Notes under the pieces: model-generated
Told to the model about the DNA's origin: nothing
The model's database searches: none
Seen by the model: only the letters and a program-made list of their open reading frames with translations
Program-made: the position numbers and the translations under genes
DNA from: Haliotispira sp965263485
GTDB taxonomy: Bacteria > Spirochaetota > Spirochaetia > SP-2023
Direction of reading: 5' to 3'
Length of the DNA: 64,000 nucleotides
Assembly: GCA_965263485.1 (NCBI GenBank)
Contig: CBDHHO010000001.1
Location: 186,001-250,000 of the forward strand
Shown: positions 8,275 to 15,354 of the stretch, piece by piece
Position numbering within the stretch: position 1 is the first letter of the stretch
Layout of the letters: every line of letters begins with the position of its first letter

Positions 8275-9606
8275 ATGGATGGCAGTCCCTTTACCAGAAC
8301 AAACGGGCAGTTGTATTTTCTGCCGCTTGCGCTGGGCCTGCTGTTTTCAGCTTGCGCAGCCAGTGCCCACAATCTTACGTCTGAGACTATTTTCCGCATT
8401 CCGATCGGGGCCATGCGGGACGAAATCAATCTGTTTTCACGCAAAAGCACTCTGTACAACAGTGGTGTGGAATTTACCTTGACTCCGCTGGGAAGCTATT
8501 ATATTGTCGATCACGCCTCACGCAAAATACTGTATTATACCAATTATGGCAAACTGAATCACATCATTTATAATCCGAACTACCGCTTTGACAGTGACCA
8601 GCAGAACCCTAATTACTTGGATAAGATCTGGCAATTTGGAGATATTTCCAAAATTGCCGCCAGCCAGAACAAACTGTATATTACATCCACGACTGTAGCG
8701 GACGCGACCCGACAAGAGCATTCCGGTGCTCCGACGCAGTCAGACACTGGAAACCAGCAGAGTCTTGCCAACGACTCGGAATTCTACACCCAGACCATTT
8801 TGACATTTGATGGTAAAGGTGAGTTCCTCTATCAATTGGGTAGTGAGGGTAAGAACGGCCCATCCTTTCTGTACCGGGTTATTCAGCTGTACATCGACAG
8901 TCAAAAAAAACTACTAGTGGTTACCCGGCGACCCGATGGCTACCATATCTATCGGTTTTCAAACGATGGGGATCTGCTGAGCAGTTTTGAGCTGTCGGTG
9001 GGCAGTACGCTGCTCTCGAATCCGACTTTGCGGGCACAGCTGCAGGGCGATACGACCGGGCAAGGAGGAGATGCTGAAGCTAGGCGGAGTATCGAGGGCA
9101 AAAGTTACTTTGAAATCAACGCCCCGCACTTTTCGACCGATGGCGAGACTCTGTTTTTCGAGTTGTACCGCTATACCACCAGAATCAACACGGTCACTTC
9201 GAAAACCCGGCAGGTTGATGAGAGCGGCTATGATATCTACAGTATCCGTATCGCAGAGCCACATAAGAGCCTGAAGAAGAACTTTATGGTGCGCGATTTT
9301 GGCGCAGGGAACCTGGAAAATCGGGAGGCCCGGACTTACAGCTATGGCGAACAACTGATGGGTGCGACCGAAGATGAGTTTCTGGTCTTTCTGCAAACCT
9401 ATTCTGATGGTAGAAATGTGTTGGCGTATCGTGACCGCAAAGGAAACCAGAAATATATCGTAACCATTGGTACCGAACAGGAAGTGCCCCGACAGTTTTT
9501 CCTGGCACCCAACGGACTGATCAGCGCCCTGAATTTTTACGAAGATCATGTGCGGGTCAACTGGTGGCGCACGGACAAATTGTTCCGCAGAGAATTGTCA
9601 TTTTAG
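8275..9606 (+). CDS. putative lipoprotein, beta-propeller-like
   Basis: I start at ATG 8275, the first in-frame ATG after the upstream stop. It gives MDGSPFTRTNGQLYFLPLALGLLFSAC, with a hydrophobic core and an LFSAC lipobox, so export and lipidation are likely. The mature part (about 420 residues) is rich in beta-strand motifs that recur roughly every 45-60 residues (YIVDHASRKILYYTNYGKL, QTILTFDGKGEFLYQLG, YHIYRFSNDGDLLSSFEL, NVLAYRDRKGNQKYIVTIG). These resemble NHL/WD-type propeller blades. It may belong to a spirochaetal conserved lipoprotein family, but I cannot name it with confidence. It lies in tandem with the helical protein before it and the membrane protein after it. Confidence 0.65.
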   Translation: MDGSPFTRTNGQLYFLPLALGLLFSACAASAHNLTSETIFRIPIGAMRDEINLFSRKSTLYNSGVEFTLTPLGSYYIVDHASRKILYYTNYGKLNHIIYNPNYRFDSDQQNPNYLDKIWQFGDISKIAASQNKLYITSTTVADATRQEHSGAPTQSDTGNQQSLANDSEFYTQTILTFDGKGEFLYQLGSEGKNGPSFLYRVIQLYIDSQKKLLVVTRRPDGYHIYRFSNDGDLLSSFELSVGSTLLSNPTLRAQLQGDTTGQGGDAEARRSIEGKSYFEINAPHFSTDGETLFFELYRYTTRINTVTSKTRQVDESGYDIYSIRIAEPHKSLKKNFMVRDFGAGNLENREARTYSYGEQLMGATEDEFLVFLQTYSDGRNVLAYRDRKGNQKYIVTIGTEQEVPRQFFLAPNGLISALNFYEDHVRVNWWRTDKLFRRELSF

Positions 9607-9683
9607 CAGCTGTTCAGAGCGTCCCTAACAGAAATAGAAGATCAGAATATGAAAAATATGCGGAGGAAAACCTGAGAGGACAA

Positions 9684-10631
9684 ATGCTTCCATCTATTCA
9701 GGATTCTTCTCGCAGGAGCGATCGGGTTATGAGGCAGGAAGTTCCGGGTACCCGCCGCGAGCCTGATCCACAGGTGAGTGAACAAAGTACAAGTGAACAA
9801 AGTACACAAATAAAGTCGTTGGATGAAATAACAGGGGAGGCAGTGCCGGATATCCGGGAAATTCTCCACCCAAAGTGCGCCGAAACCACTGTTGACCTTA
9901 CCGCTATGAATATTCTCACCGGGTCAGAAGCACCGGACACTCTTGCTTCTGGCTACAGGGACGGTATTCCCGGTGGCGAGTGCGAATTCCTGACCATTTT
10001 TCCGCATCCCCGGCCACTGCTCTATAACCGACCTGAACTTTATAGCTCGCGCTTGGAGCGGCTGGAAGCTACTAAGCCCCGCTTGTCCGACCTGGCCCGG
10101 AAGAAGCGCGCTCAGCGTCGCATGCGCATCATCATTTTTGTCGATATTATTTTATTCATTGTTATTCTGGGAGTTATTTATCCTTCTTTGCGCAAAATTC
10201 AGTCCGGCGGTAGATTGGCAGGGTATCGTTTTAGTTTCAGTCAGAGCCTTGAAAATCAGGAGGCTTCCGAACCGACACTCAATATTGTGGCCAAAGTGGA
10301 GCAGCTTTCCCGACAAGGCAAGGAAGCGGAGAGGAAAATAGCTGTGGACGCTGTTTCCGAACCGGAGGCCGGATTTACCGTGAGCCTGAGCTATCGGGGT
10401 CGTCTGCTGCTGCAAGAGTACCGCAGCCTGCCCCGCAGCGAGAGTCCGGTAAACTATGCGTTGTTCCGCATTCCCTACGAGCAGCTCATTACCAGGCAAG
10501 ACTCAAGAGGTCGGAAAGACGGTCGCTTTGCCGAGAATGGCTTGGAGATTCATGTGGATCTTGGTCAGCAGCACAAAGAATTTTATTTGCAGGTGACAGA
10601 GCCCGCTTATGCCGTCCGGGCTGTCGATTGA
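9684..10631 (+). CDS. single-pass membrane protein of unknown function
   Basis: The start is ATG 9684, with GAGAGGA just upstream. The 315-residue product has a polar N-terminal half (about 160 residues, cytoplasmic), basic KKRAQRRMR, one membrane span (IIIFVDIILFIVILGVIYP), and an extracytoplasmic beta-rich domain (GFTVSLSYRGRLLLQEY...). No family is recognised. The last 230 bp are repeated, with a nonsense mutation, at 18788-19013. Its stop codon lies inside a sequence shared with the rpn 3' ends, so the DNA after the stop is foreign to the gene (see the junction finding). Confidence 0.7.
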   Translation: MLPSIQDSSRRSDRVMRQEVPGTRREPDPQVSEQSTSEQSTQIKSLDEITGEAVPDIREILHPKCAETTVDLTAMNILTGSEAPDTLASGYRDGIPGGECEFLTIFPHPRPLLYNRPELYSSRLERLEATKPRLSDLARKKRAQRRMRIIIFVDIILFIVILGVIYPSLRKIQSGGRLAGYRFSFSQSLENQEASEPTLNIVAKVEQLSRQGKEAERKIAVDAVSEPEAGFTVSLSYRGRLLLQEYRSLPRSESPVNYALFRIPYEQLITRQDSRGRKDGRFAENGLEIHVDLGQQHKEFYLQVTEPAYAVRAVD

Positions 10632-10682
10632 GCAGATTGCAAGGTTTACCGGCCTGAGCCACCGCGAAATTACCGGGCTCTG
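10620..10682 (+). pseudogene. 3' remnant of an rpn nuclease gene
   Basis: The 63 bp coding for EQIARFTGLSHREITGL and a stop are nearly identical to the last codons of the rpn genes ending at 13485 and 39284. So are the bases that follow (TGCCGGGCTGGGCGCA). The rest of the gene is missing; it joins the upstream membrane-protein gene at the shared string CCGGGCTGTCGATTGA. Confidence 0.8.
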
Positions 10683-10725
10683 ATGCCGGGCTGGGCGCAG
10701 CTGTCAAGGAGGAAGGTCGGCCCTT

Positions 10726-11018
10726 GCTGCGCCAGCTCGCAAAAAAGGAAGGTCGGGCCTAGCTGCGCACGGCCCTCCCCATTTCTCCCATGCTGCGCCA
10801 GCTCGCAAAAGAGGAAGGTCGGGCCTTGGCTGCGCACGGCCCTCCCCCGTTTCTCCCATGCTGCGCCAGCTCGCAAAAGAGGAAGGTCGGGCCTTGGCTG
10901 CGCACGGCCCTCCCCCGTTTCTCCCATGCTGCGCCAGCTCGCAAAAGAGGAAGGTCGGGCCTTGGCTGCGCACGGCCCTCCCCCGTTTCTCCCATGCTGC
11001 GCCAGCTCGCATGGGAGC
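10726..11018 (+). repeat. GC-rich tandem array, about 68-bp period, four units
   Basis: Units begin GCTGCGCCAGCTCGCAAAA at 10726, 10792, 10860, 10928 and (partial) 10996, giving periods of 66, 68, 68 and 68. Each has AGGAAGGTCGGGCCTTGG, CTGCGCACGGCCCTCCCC and TTTCTCCCAT. The array ends in a hairpin CTCCCATG...CATGGGAG. Long ORFs run through it on both strands because the period and GC content exclude stops; I do not regard them as genes. Confidence 0.85.
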
Positions 11019-11030
11019 CTCCCCAAAAAA

Positions 11031-11365
11031 GCCAATTTTCAGAGATTTTCCTGCAATTTCTCTTGCCCTCCGCGGGGGAATCGTGTATTCTTTGAGAAGA
11101 ACAAGCCATTTCATGACCCCATTTCATCTTTTATTAAAACCATTCCGACCTCGGCCGGAACATCATCTTTATGCATTATTTTGCATAATAATACCAAGGA
11201 GTATTGCACTATGGAACACAAGTTCAGTAAAATTCGCTCATCGCTCATCGCTCATCGCTCATCGCTCATCGCTCATCGAAAAAATTAAAGTTATATAGCA
11301 GGGGAAATTATTTTTCTGCCGGGGTTTTACGCCCATTTATCCTTTTATTTTTCTGCTCCCTGATT
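11031..11365 (+). promoter_or_regulatory. lipoprotein leader cassette, copy 1
   Basis: This is the first of six copies of a conserved leader. It has a sigma-70-like promoter TTGCCC (11063-11068), 17 bp, TATTCT (11086-11091). A hairpin follows with arms TTATGCA and TGCATAA (11169-11188), then AAGGAG (11196-11201) and ATG at 11211 (spacing 9). The ATG opens MEHKFSKI, runs into the heptamer tract and, at the present repeat number, stops at 11288 after 25 codons. The lipoprotein signal peptide is read in another frame that is open throughout. Confidence 0.8.
11235..11276 (+). repeat. phase-variation-type heptamer CGCTCAT, six units
   Basis: Six perfect CGCTCAT units lie between ATG 11211 and the signal peptide. 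Since 7 = 1 modulo 3, each unit gained or lost shifts the frame. By counting, ATG 11211 joins the lipoprotein frame only with four or seven units; six places it out of frame. Confidence 0.9.
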
Positions 11366-12361
11366 TTGTTGATCGCCTGCGATCCGCCCAATGATGGGGC
11401 CGATGACGGGGTGCCCCGCACGATCCGCTTTGAGAAAACGATCATCGGCCTGCGGGAGTTTCTGCTCACCGTTACCGCAGAACCTGCCGGGACATACGAA
11501 TTTATCCTTAACGACTCCTCAGCCGCCCCCGACTGGACCAGCGTCAAAGACCACCCCGCCCTGATAAAGCGCAGCTTCTCCGCCGATAAAAACTACCAGC
11601 GGGAAATCTACTTCAGCGTCACCAAAGATTATGTGACTCCACCCCACAACGCGGCGGTCGATCTGGACACCGAGTTTGAAAGCAAATATCCGGGCTTTAT
11701 GAGTCCGGGGCAGCAGTACTACGTCCACGCCTATCAGAACGGGACCCACCTCAAGAGCTCTGAGGCGATCACCACCGCGGACTACCCCGATGCTCTGCCC
11801 GCTGCCATCACGACTGAATCAGAAAGAGGTCTGCATACTACACCGGATACACCGGGCACACCGGGAGCCTCCATATCGGATTCGCCGCTCCGGGCCCTGT
11901 GGGGCATGGATATGTGGACAAAGAATATTGACGATGCTGCGATAATCGATGCTGTGGACAATCATAACGGTAATGTGGCACTGCATCGCATTGAGGTGAA
12001 AAGCGGAGAACTCCTCTACCTGCCCATACGCAGCATCCAGTCCTTCCCGGATAATACGAGTACTTGTCTTGGCCCTCCGAGTAATTTAGCCTTAAGGGCG
12101 TCAGATACGGGAGGAGATAATAATGTAGTGCTCTTGGTTTACCCCCCGGTGGCGGGAAATTCCTATCATCCTGATAATCCTGAGGGCGGCTCGGTGTTGT
12201 TCCACGGGCGTCCTTTTCAGGGAGCTCGGCGGGCCTACTACGATATGATGGGGCAAATTGATACCACCCAGAACTACAACAGGACCCGGATCATAAGTAA
12301 CTGTGGGTCCTCCTTGGATTATCGTATACTTCTCCCCACCTTTCTTCTTGAGGCACCGTAG
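11366..12361 (+). CDS. phase-variable surface lipoprotein, paralogue A
   Basis: The frame is open upstream of the listed start through PFILLFFCSLILLIAC, a signal peptide with lipobox LIAC (Cys codon at 11378). The coordinates begin at a TTG too late to make that peptide. The real start is probably ATG 11211, reached when the heptamer count is four or seven. The mature part begins DPPNDGADDG and contains family blocks shared with the genes at 13815 and 36540: LREFLLTVTAEP, FILNDSSAAPDWTSVKDHP, REIYFSVT, PGQQYYVHAYQNG, SSEAITTADYP and LWGMDMW. No function is known. An rpn gene follows at 68 bp. Confidence 0.75.
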   Translation: MLIACDPPNDGADDGVPRTIRFEKTIIGLREFLLTVTAEPAGTYEFILNDSSAAPDWTSVKDHPALIKRSFSADKNYQREIYFSVTKDYVTPPHNAAVDLDTEFESKYPGFMSPGQQYYVHAYQNGTHLKSSEAITTADYPDALPAAITTESERGLHTTPDTPGTPGASISDSPLRALWGMDMWTKNIDDAAIIDAVDNHNGNVALHRIEVKSGELLYLPIRSIQSFPDNTSTCLGPPSNLALRASDTGGDNNVVLLVYPPVAGNSYHPDNPEGGSVLFHGRPFQGARRAYYDMMGQIDTTQNYNRTRIISNCGSSLDYRILLPTFLLEAP

Positions 12362-12394
12362 TTGAGGGGCGGGCCGCTCCCATCCCTCTTTTTA

Positions 12395-12423
12395 TTGCGC
12401 CATATGGACAAAACAGCTATATT
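12395..12423 (+). promoter_or_regulatory. predicted rpn promoter
   Basis: TTGCGC (12395-12400), 17-bp spacer, TATATT (12418-12423), conserved in the other rpn copy at 38098-38126. The ATG begins 7 bp after the -10 box, so the transcript may be leaderless. Confidence 0.55.
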
Positions 12424-12429
12424 GAAGCT

Positions 12430-13485
12430 ATGGCAAGTTGCGACAGCGCGTACAAATACCTGTTCTCGAACCCGGCAATCCTGTGCAAACTCATCCACGC
12501 CTTCGTTGAGGAGGACTTTAGCGCCAAAATCCAGCCCGACAGCCTGCGCAAACTCGACCCGTCCCACCTCTCTGCCACGCTCCAGCAGCGCGAATCGGAC
12601 CTGCTTTACGAGGTGCGCCTAGATAACCAAGACAATCAAGATAACCAAACAGCCTATCTGTATATCCTGCTGGAATTCCAGTCCACAGCCCCCAGGCATA
12701 TGGCCATCCGCCTGCTCAGCTATATATCCCTGTTTTATGAACGCCTCATCAAGGAAGGCAAAAACAGCAAAGGCAAGTTGCCCCCGGTATTTCCGTTGGT
12801 GCTCTACAACGGAGACCGCCCCTGGAATGCGCCCCGCAGCACCAGCGAACTGATCAGCAGCAACGAAATACCCGCAAAATACCTACCCCACTTTCAATAT
12901 GCTCTCATTGACGAGAAGCGCATCCCCGACCCAAAAATCCACAAATTGCACAACCTCATCAGCGCGGTAATTTGTGCCGAGAAATACGGCAGACCGGGGG
13001 AGTGGGAAGCTCAGATTCCGCAAATCATAGAATTCCTGCGCGATGAACCCGGGCCCGAAATCACCATTTTCAGGCGCTGGATCGCCTTGCTGTTTGGCGA
13101 GGGCATGAACGAATCAGAATACAATCAAATCACCGCACCAGAGGAGGTACAGAAGATGTTGGCAACACTGGCAGACGATCTAAGAGCTGAAGGCCGGGAA
13201 GAAGGCCGGGAAGAAGGCCGGGAAGAAGGCCGGGAAGAAGGCCGGGAAGAAGGCCGGGAAGAAGGCCGGGAAGAAGGCCGGGAAGAAGGCCGGGAAGAAG
13301 GCCGGGAAGAAGGTCGGGAAGAAGGTAGGGAAGAAGGCAGACAAGAAGGTGAAAAACTGGGCATGCGGAAAGGCCGGGAAGAAGGCCGGCGTGAAGCTGC
13401 CCGAAAAATGAAAGAATCCGGGCTGTCGATTGAGCAGATTGCAAGGTTTACCGGCCTGAGCCACCGCGAAATTACCGGGCTCTGA
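12430..13485 (+). CDS. Rpn/YhgA-like recombination-promoting nuclease (Transposase_31 family)
   Basis: The family (PF04754) consists of PD-(D/E)XK endonucleases; E. coli RpnA promotes RecA-independent recombination. Visible marks are DSAYKYLFSNP, RESDLLYEVRL (catalytic Asp), then YLYILLEFQS (Glu and the typical Gln), and MAIRLLSYISLFYERL. The C-terminus carries about twelve GREE repeats coded by a 12-bp unit, then KLGMRKGREEGRREAARKMKESG and the conserved SIEQIARFTGLSHREITGL. Length is 351 residues. There is no clear ribosome-binding site and the promoter suggests a leaderless message. It sits between two phase-variable lipoprotein genes. A paralogue is at 38133. Confidence 0.88.
   Translation: MASCDSAYKYLFSNPAILCKLIHAFVEEDFSAKIQPDSLRKLDPSHLSATLQQRESDLLYEVRLDNQDNQDNQTAYLYILLEFQSTAPRHMAIRLLSYISLFYERLIKEGKNSKGKLPPVFPLVLYNGDRPWNAPRSTSELISSNEIPAKYLPHFQYALIDEKRIPDPKIHKLHNLISAVICAEKYGRPGEWEAQIPQIIEFLRDEPGPEITIFRRWIALLFGEGMNESEYNQITAPEEVQKMLATLADDLRAEGREEGREEGREEGREEGREEGREEGREEGREEGREEGREEGREEGREEGRQEGEKLGMRKGREEGRREAARKMKESGLSIEQIARFTGLSHREITGL
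13201..13335 (+). repeat. in-frame 12-bp coding repeat (GREE)n
   Basis: About eleven units of GGCCGGGAAGAA code for Gly-Arg-Glu-Glu within the rpn C-terminal tail; the last units drift to GGTCGGGAAGAA and GGTAGGGAAGAA. Gains and losses keep the frame and change only tail length. In the 38133 paralogue this region is built of different repeats. Confidence 0.9.
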
Positions 13486-13526
13486 TGCCGGGCTGGGCGC
13501 AATTGTCAAAGACAGCTTCCCTGAAA

Positions 13527-13814
13527 AGCCAATTTTTGTAGATTTTCTCGCGATTTTTCTTGCACTCCGTTGGAAAAGCATATATTCTCCAAGGAGAACA
13601 ATCCATTTCATAATCCCATTTTATCTTTTATTAAAACCATTCCGACTTTGGCCGGAACATCATCTTTATGCATTATTTTGCATAATAATACCAAGGAGTA
13701 TTGCAATATGGAACACAAGTTCAGTAAAATTCGCTCATCGCTCATCGCTCATCGCTCATCGCTCATCGCTCATCGAAAAAATTAAAACCATATGGCAGAG
13801 ATAATCATTTCTCT
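13527..13814 (+). promoter_or_regulatory. lipoprotein leader cassette, copy 2
   Basis: Promoter TTGCAC (13560-13565), 17 bp, TATTCT (13583-13588). The TTATGCA/TGCATAA hairpin, AAGGAG at 13693-13698 and ATG 13708 follow with the same spacing as copy 1. The leader frame ends at 13785. It starts about 40 bp after the stop of the rpn gene. Confidence 0.8.
13732..13773 (+). repeat. heptamer CGCTCAT, six units
   Basis: Six perfect units after ATG 13708. The lipoprotein frame is offset by two from the ATG, so four or seven units would connect them. Confidence 0.9.
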
Positions 13815-14960
13815 GTGGGGTTTTTGTGCCCATTTATCCTTTTATTTGTCTGCTCCCTAGTTTTATGGGTCGCCTGCGGCCCTCCGGCCGAATCCTCGGC
13901 TTCCCCGCCCCCCCGCGCCTGCGAAACCGGACAGAGCACACTTTCCGCTTCCGATATCAGTTTTTCTTCCCCCTCCGACACCGACCACAGTGTCCGGGGC
14001 TTGAGGGAATTTCTGCTTACCGTAACCCTCAGTTCTGTTGCGGAAAAACAGGAACTCTCCTTTATCGTCAGTCAATCCGCTGAGGCCCCTGCCTGGTGCG
14101 ATGTAAAAAGCAATCCCGCCAAACTCACCCGGGCTTTTACTTCTCAAAAAAGCGAACGGAGAGTTTATTTCAGTGCCACCAATAAGTTCACCGAAAACTC
14201 GCCCCTGCTCCAGGAAGAGCATCTCACACAGATCGATCTTTCCCAGGCGGGCAGCACCGCTGCGGAGGTGGCCTACACCCGAACCAGCGCACCGGGAATC
14301 ATGGTCCCCGGAGAAACTTATTATGTGCACGCATATAACCGGGGCTCCTTTCTCAAAAGTCAGGAGGTTCAGACAAAAGATTATCCCGCCTCGTCCGCCT
14401 TTAAGGAGCAGCTGGGAACAAGCGTTCCCACACCAGACACTAACTTTGGGGAGACTGGAAGTCTGACGATGAGGCGTTATCTTTGGGGGCAGCAAATGTG
14501 GCTGGATAGCAATTACGCTTACCGCAAGGTTGAAATTCGCACAGATGAATTGAATTTATTGCCGTTCCGGTTTATGAATCCGCTGGATGCTTCGGTATCG
14601 GATTCGGATTTTACCGCCTGCATGACTCCTTCGGACCTGGAGATTCAGACTAATAGTCGAGGAGGATTCTTCGATATGATAAGGATTCGCAGAATTGTTG
14701 ATGTCACAGGGGATCGAGCTCCAGATATTTCTTTGTACAGCGCGATCCATTTCACCAAATCCGTAGTCGCATTTGAGCACTCGGGCAATATTGCCATCAA
14801 CCCGTCCGATAAAAAGAATCAGGTGTTTGATTGGATGGTTCCGATTCTGGATGTTACGGAAGAAAGATTGTTCAGATTTTACACTGATTGTAATGATGCG
14901 ATTGGGCTCCCCCAGGTTGCCTTTCAGGAATATCAATTTTATCAGATTATTTCGGAGTAA
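13815..14960 (+). CDS. phase-variable surface lipoprotein, paralogue B
   Basis: The listed start is a GTG giving MGFLCPFILLFVCSLVLWVAC; it lacks basic residues before the hydrophobic core, so ATG 13708 with a corrected heptamer count is the likelier start. The lipobox is WVAC. The mature part opens with a Ser/Pro-rich spacer and then the family blocks: LREFLLTVTLSS, SFIVSQSAEAPAWCDVKSNP, RRVYFSATNKFTENSPLLQ, GIMVPGETYYVHAYNRG, TKDYP, YLWGQQMW and LLPFRFMNPLDAS. These align with the products at 11366 and 36540; the C-terminal 100 residues are specific to this copy. The function is unknown; a surface location is inferred from the lipobox and family diversity. Confidence 0.75.
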   Translation: MGFLCPFILLFVCSLVLWVACGPPAESSASPPPRACETGQSTLSASDISFSSPSDTDHSVRGLREFLLTVTLSSVAEKQELSFIVSQSAEAPAWCDVKSNPAKLTRAFTSQKSERRVYFSATNKFTENSPLLQEEHLTQIDLSQAGSTAAEVAYTRTSAPGIMVPGETYYVHAYNRGSFLKSQEVQTKDYPASSAFKEQLGTSVPTPDTNFGETGSLTMRRYLWGQQMWLDSNYAYRKVEIRTDELNLLPFRFMNPLDASVSDSDFTACMTPSDLEIQTNSRGGFFDMIRIRRIVDVTGDRAPDISLYSAIHFTKSVVAFEHSGNIAINPSDKKNQVFDWMVPILDVTEERLFRFYTDCNDAIGLPQVAFQEYQFYQIISE

Positions 14961-15026
14961 GTTGTCGAGAGCCCCCTCAATGCCCCGGATGCGCAAACAA
15001 GAGAAACGGGACAAGCAGCAAAGTTA

Positions 15027-15046
15027 AGGGGGCCCTCTAAAAATTC
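15027..15046 (+). repeat. solitary left end of the TIR element family
   Basis: AGGGGGCCCTCTAAAAATTC, followed by GCGATCCACATCAAAA as inside the copy at 40905. No right end follows; it abuts leader cassette 3. Confidence 0.6.
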
Positions 15047-15066
15047 GCTAAATCTCAGCGATCCAC

Positions 15067-15354
15067 ATCAAAAGCAAATTTTTGGAGATTTTCTTGCCCT
15101 CCGCCGGAAAAGGGTATATTCTCAAGGAGAGCAATCTATTTTATAATTCCTGTTTGCTCTTTTATTGAGACCATTCTGACTTTCGTCAGAACATCATCTT
15201 TATGCATTATTTTGCATAATAATACCTAGGAGTATTGTACCATGAAACACAAATTTAGTAAAATCGCGCATCGCGCATCGCGCATCGCGCATCGCGCATC
15301 GCGGTCAATGAATCAAGACCATGCCGCGGGAAAATATATTTCCCTGCGGCCTTT
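15067..15354 (+). promoter_or_regulatory. lipoprotein leader cassette, copy 3 (divergent)
   Basis: Promoter TTGCCC (15094-15099), 17 bp, TATTCT (15117-15122); hairpin; TAGGAG (15227-15232); ATG 15242 at spacing 9. The repeat tract and signal peptide differ from copies 1, 2, 4 and 5 (MKHKFSKI, then LRPFALLLFSALLLGC) but match copy 6. There are thus two leader subtypes. Confidence 0.75.
15265..15299 (+). repeat. heptamer CGCGCAT, five units
   Basis: Five perfect units of a variant heptamer. The lipoprotein frame is offset by two from ATG 15242, so three or six units would give an open connection; five does not. Confidence 0.88.

Noticed and set aside
10726..11018. CRISPR array
   Set aside because: Units are contiguous and nearly identical over their whole length, with no unique spacers and no cas genes.
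10683..11288. Open frames of 100-200 codons on both strands through the GC-rich arrays (also at 36.0 kb and 19.1 kb)
   Set aside because: All follow the 66-69-bp period, have no start signals and read in every frame; they result from stop-poor repeats.
13180..13611. Minus-strand frames rich in FPAFFPAF or LLPGLLPG
   Set aside because: They are antisense to the GREE repeats of rpn; the sense frame has the nuclease motifs.
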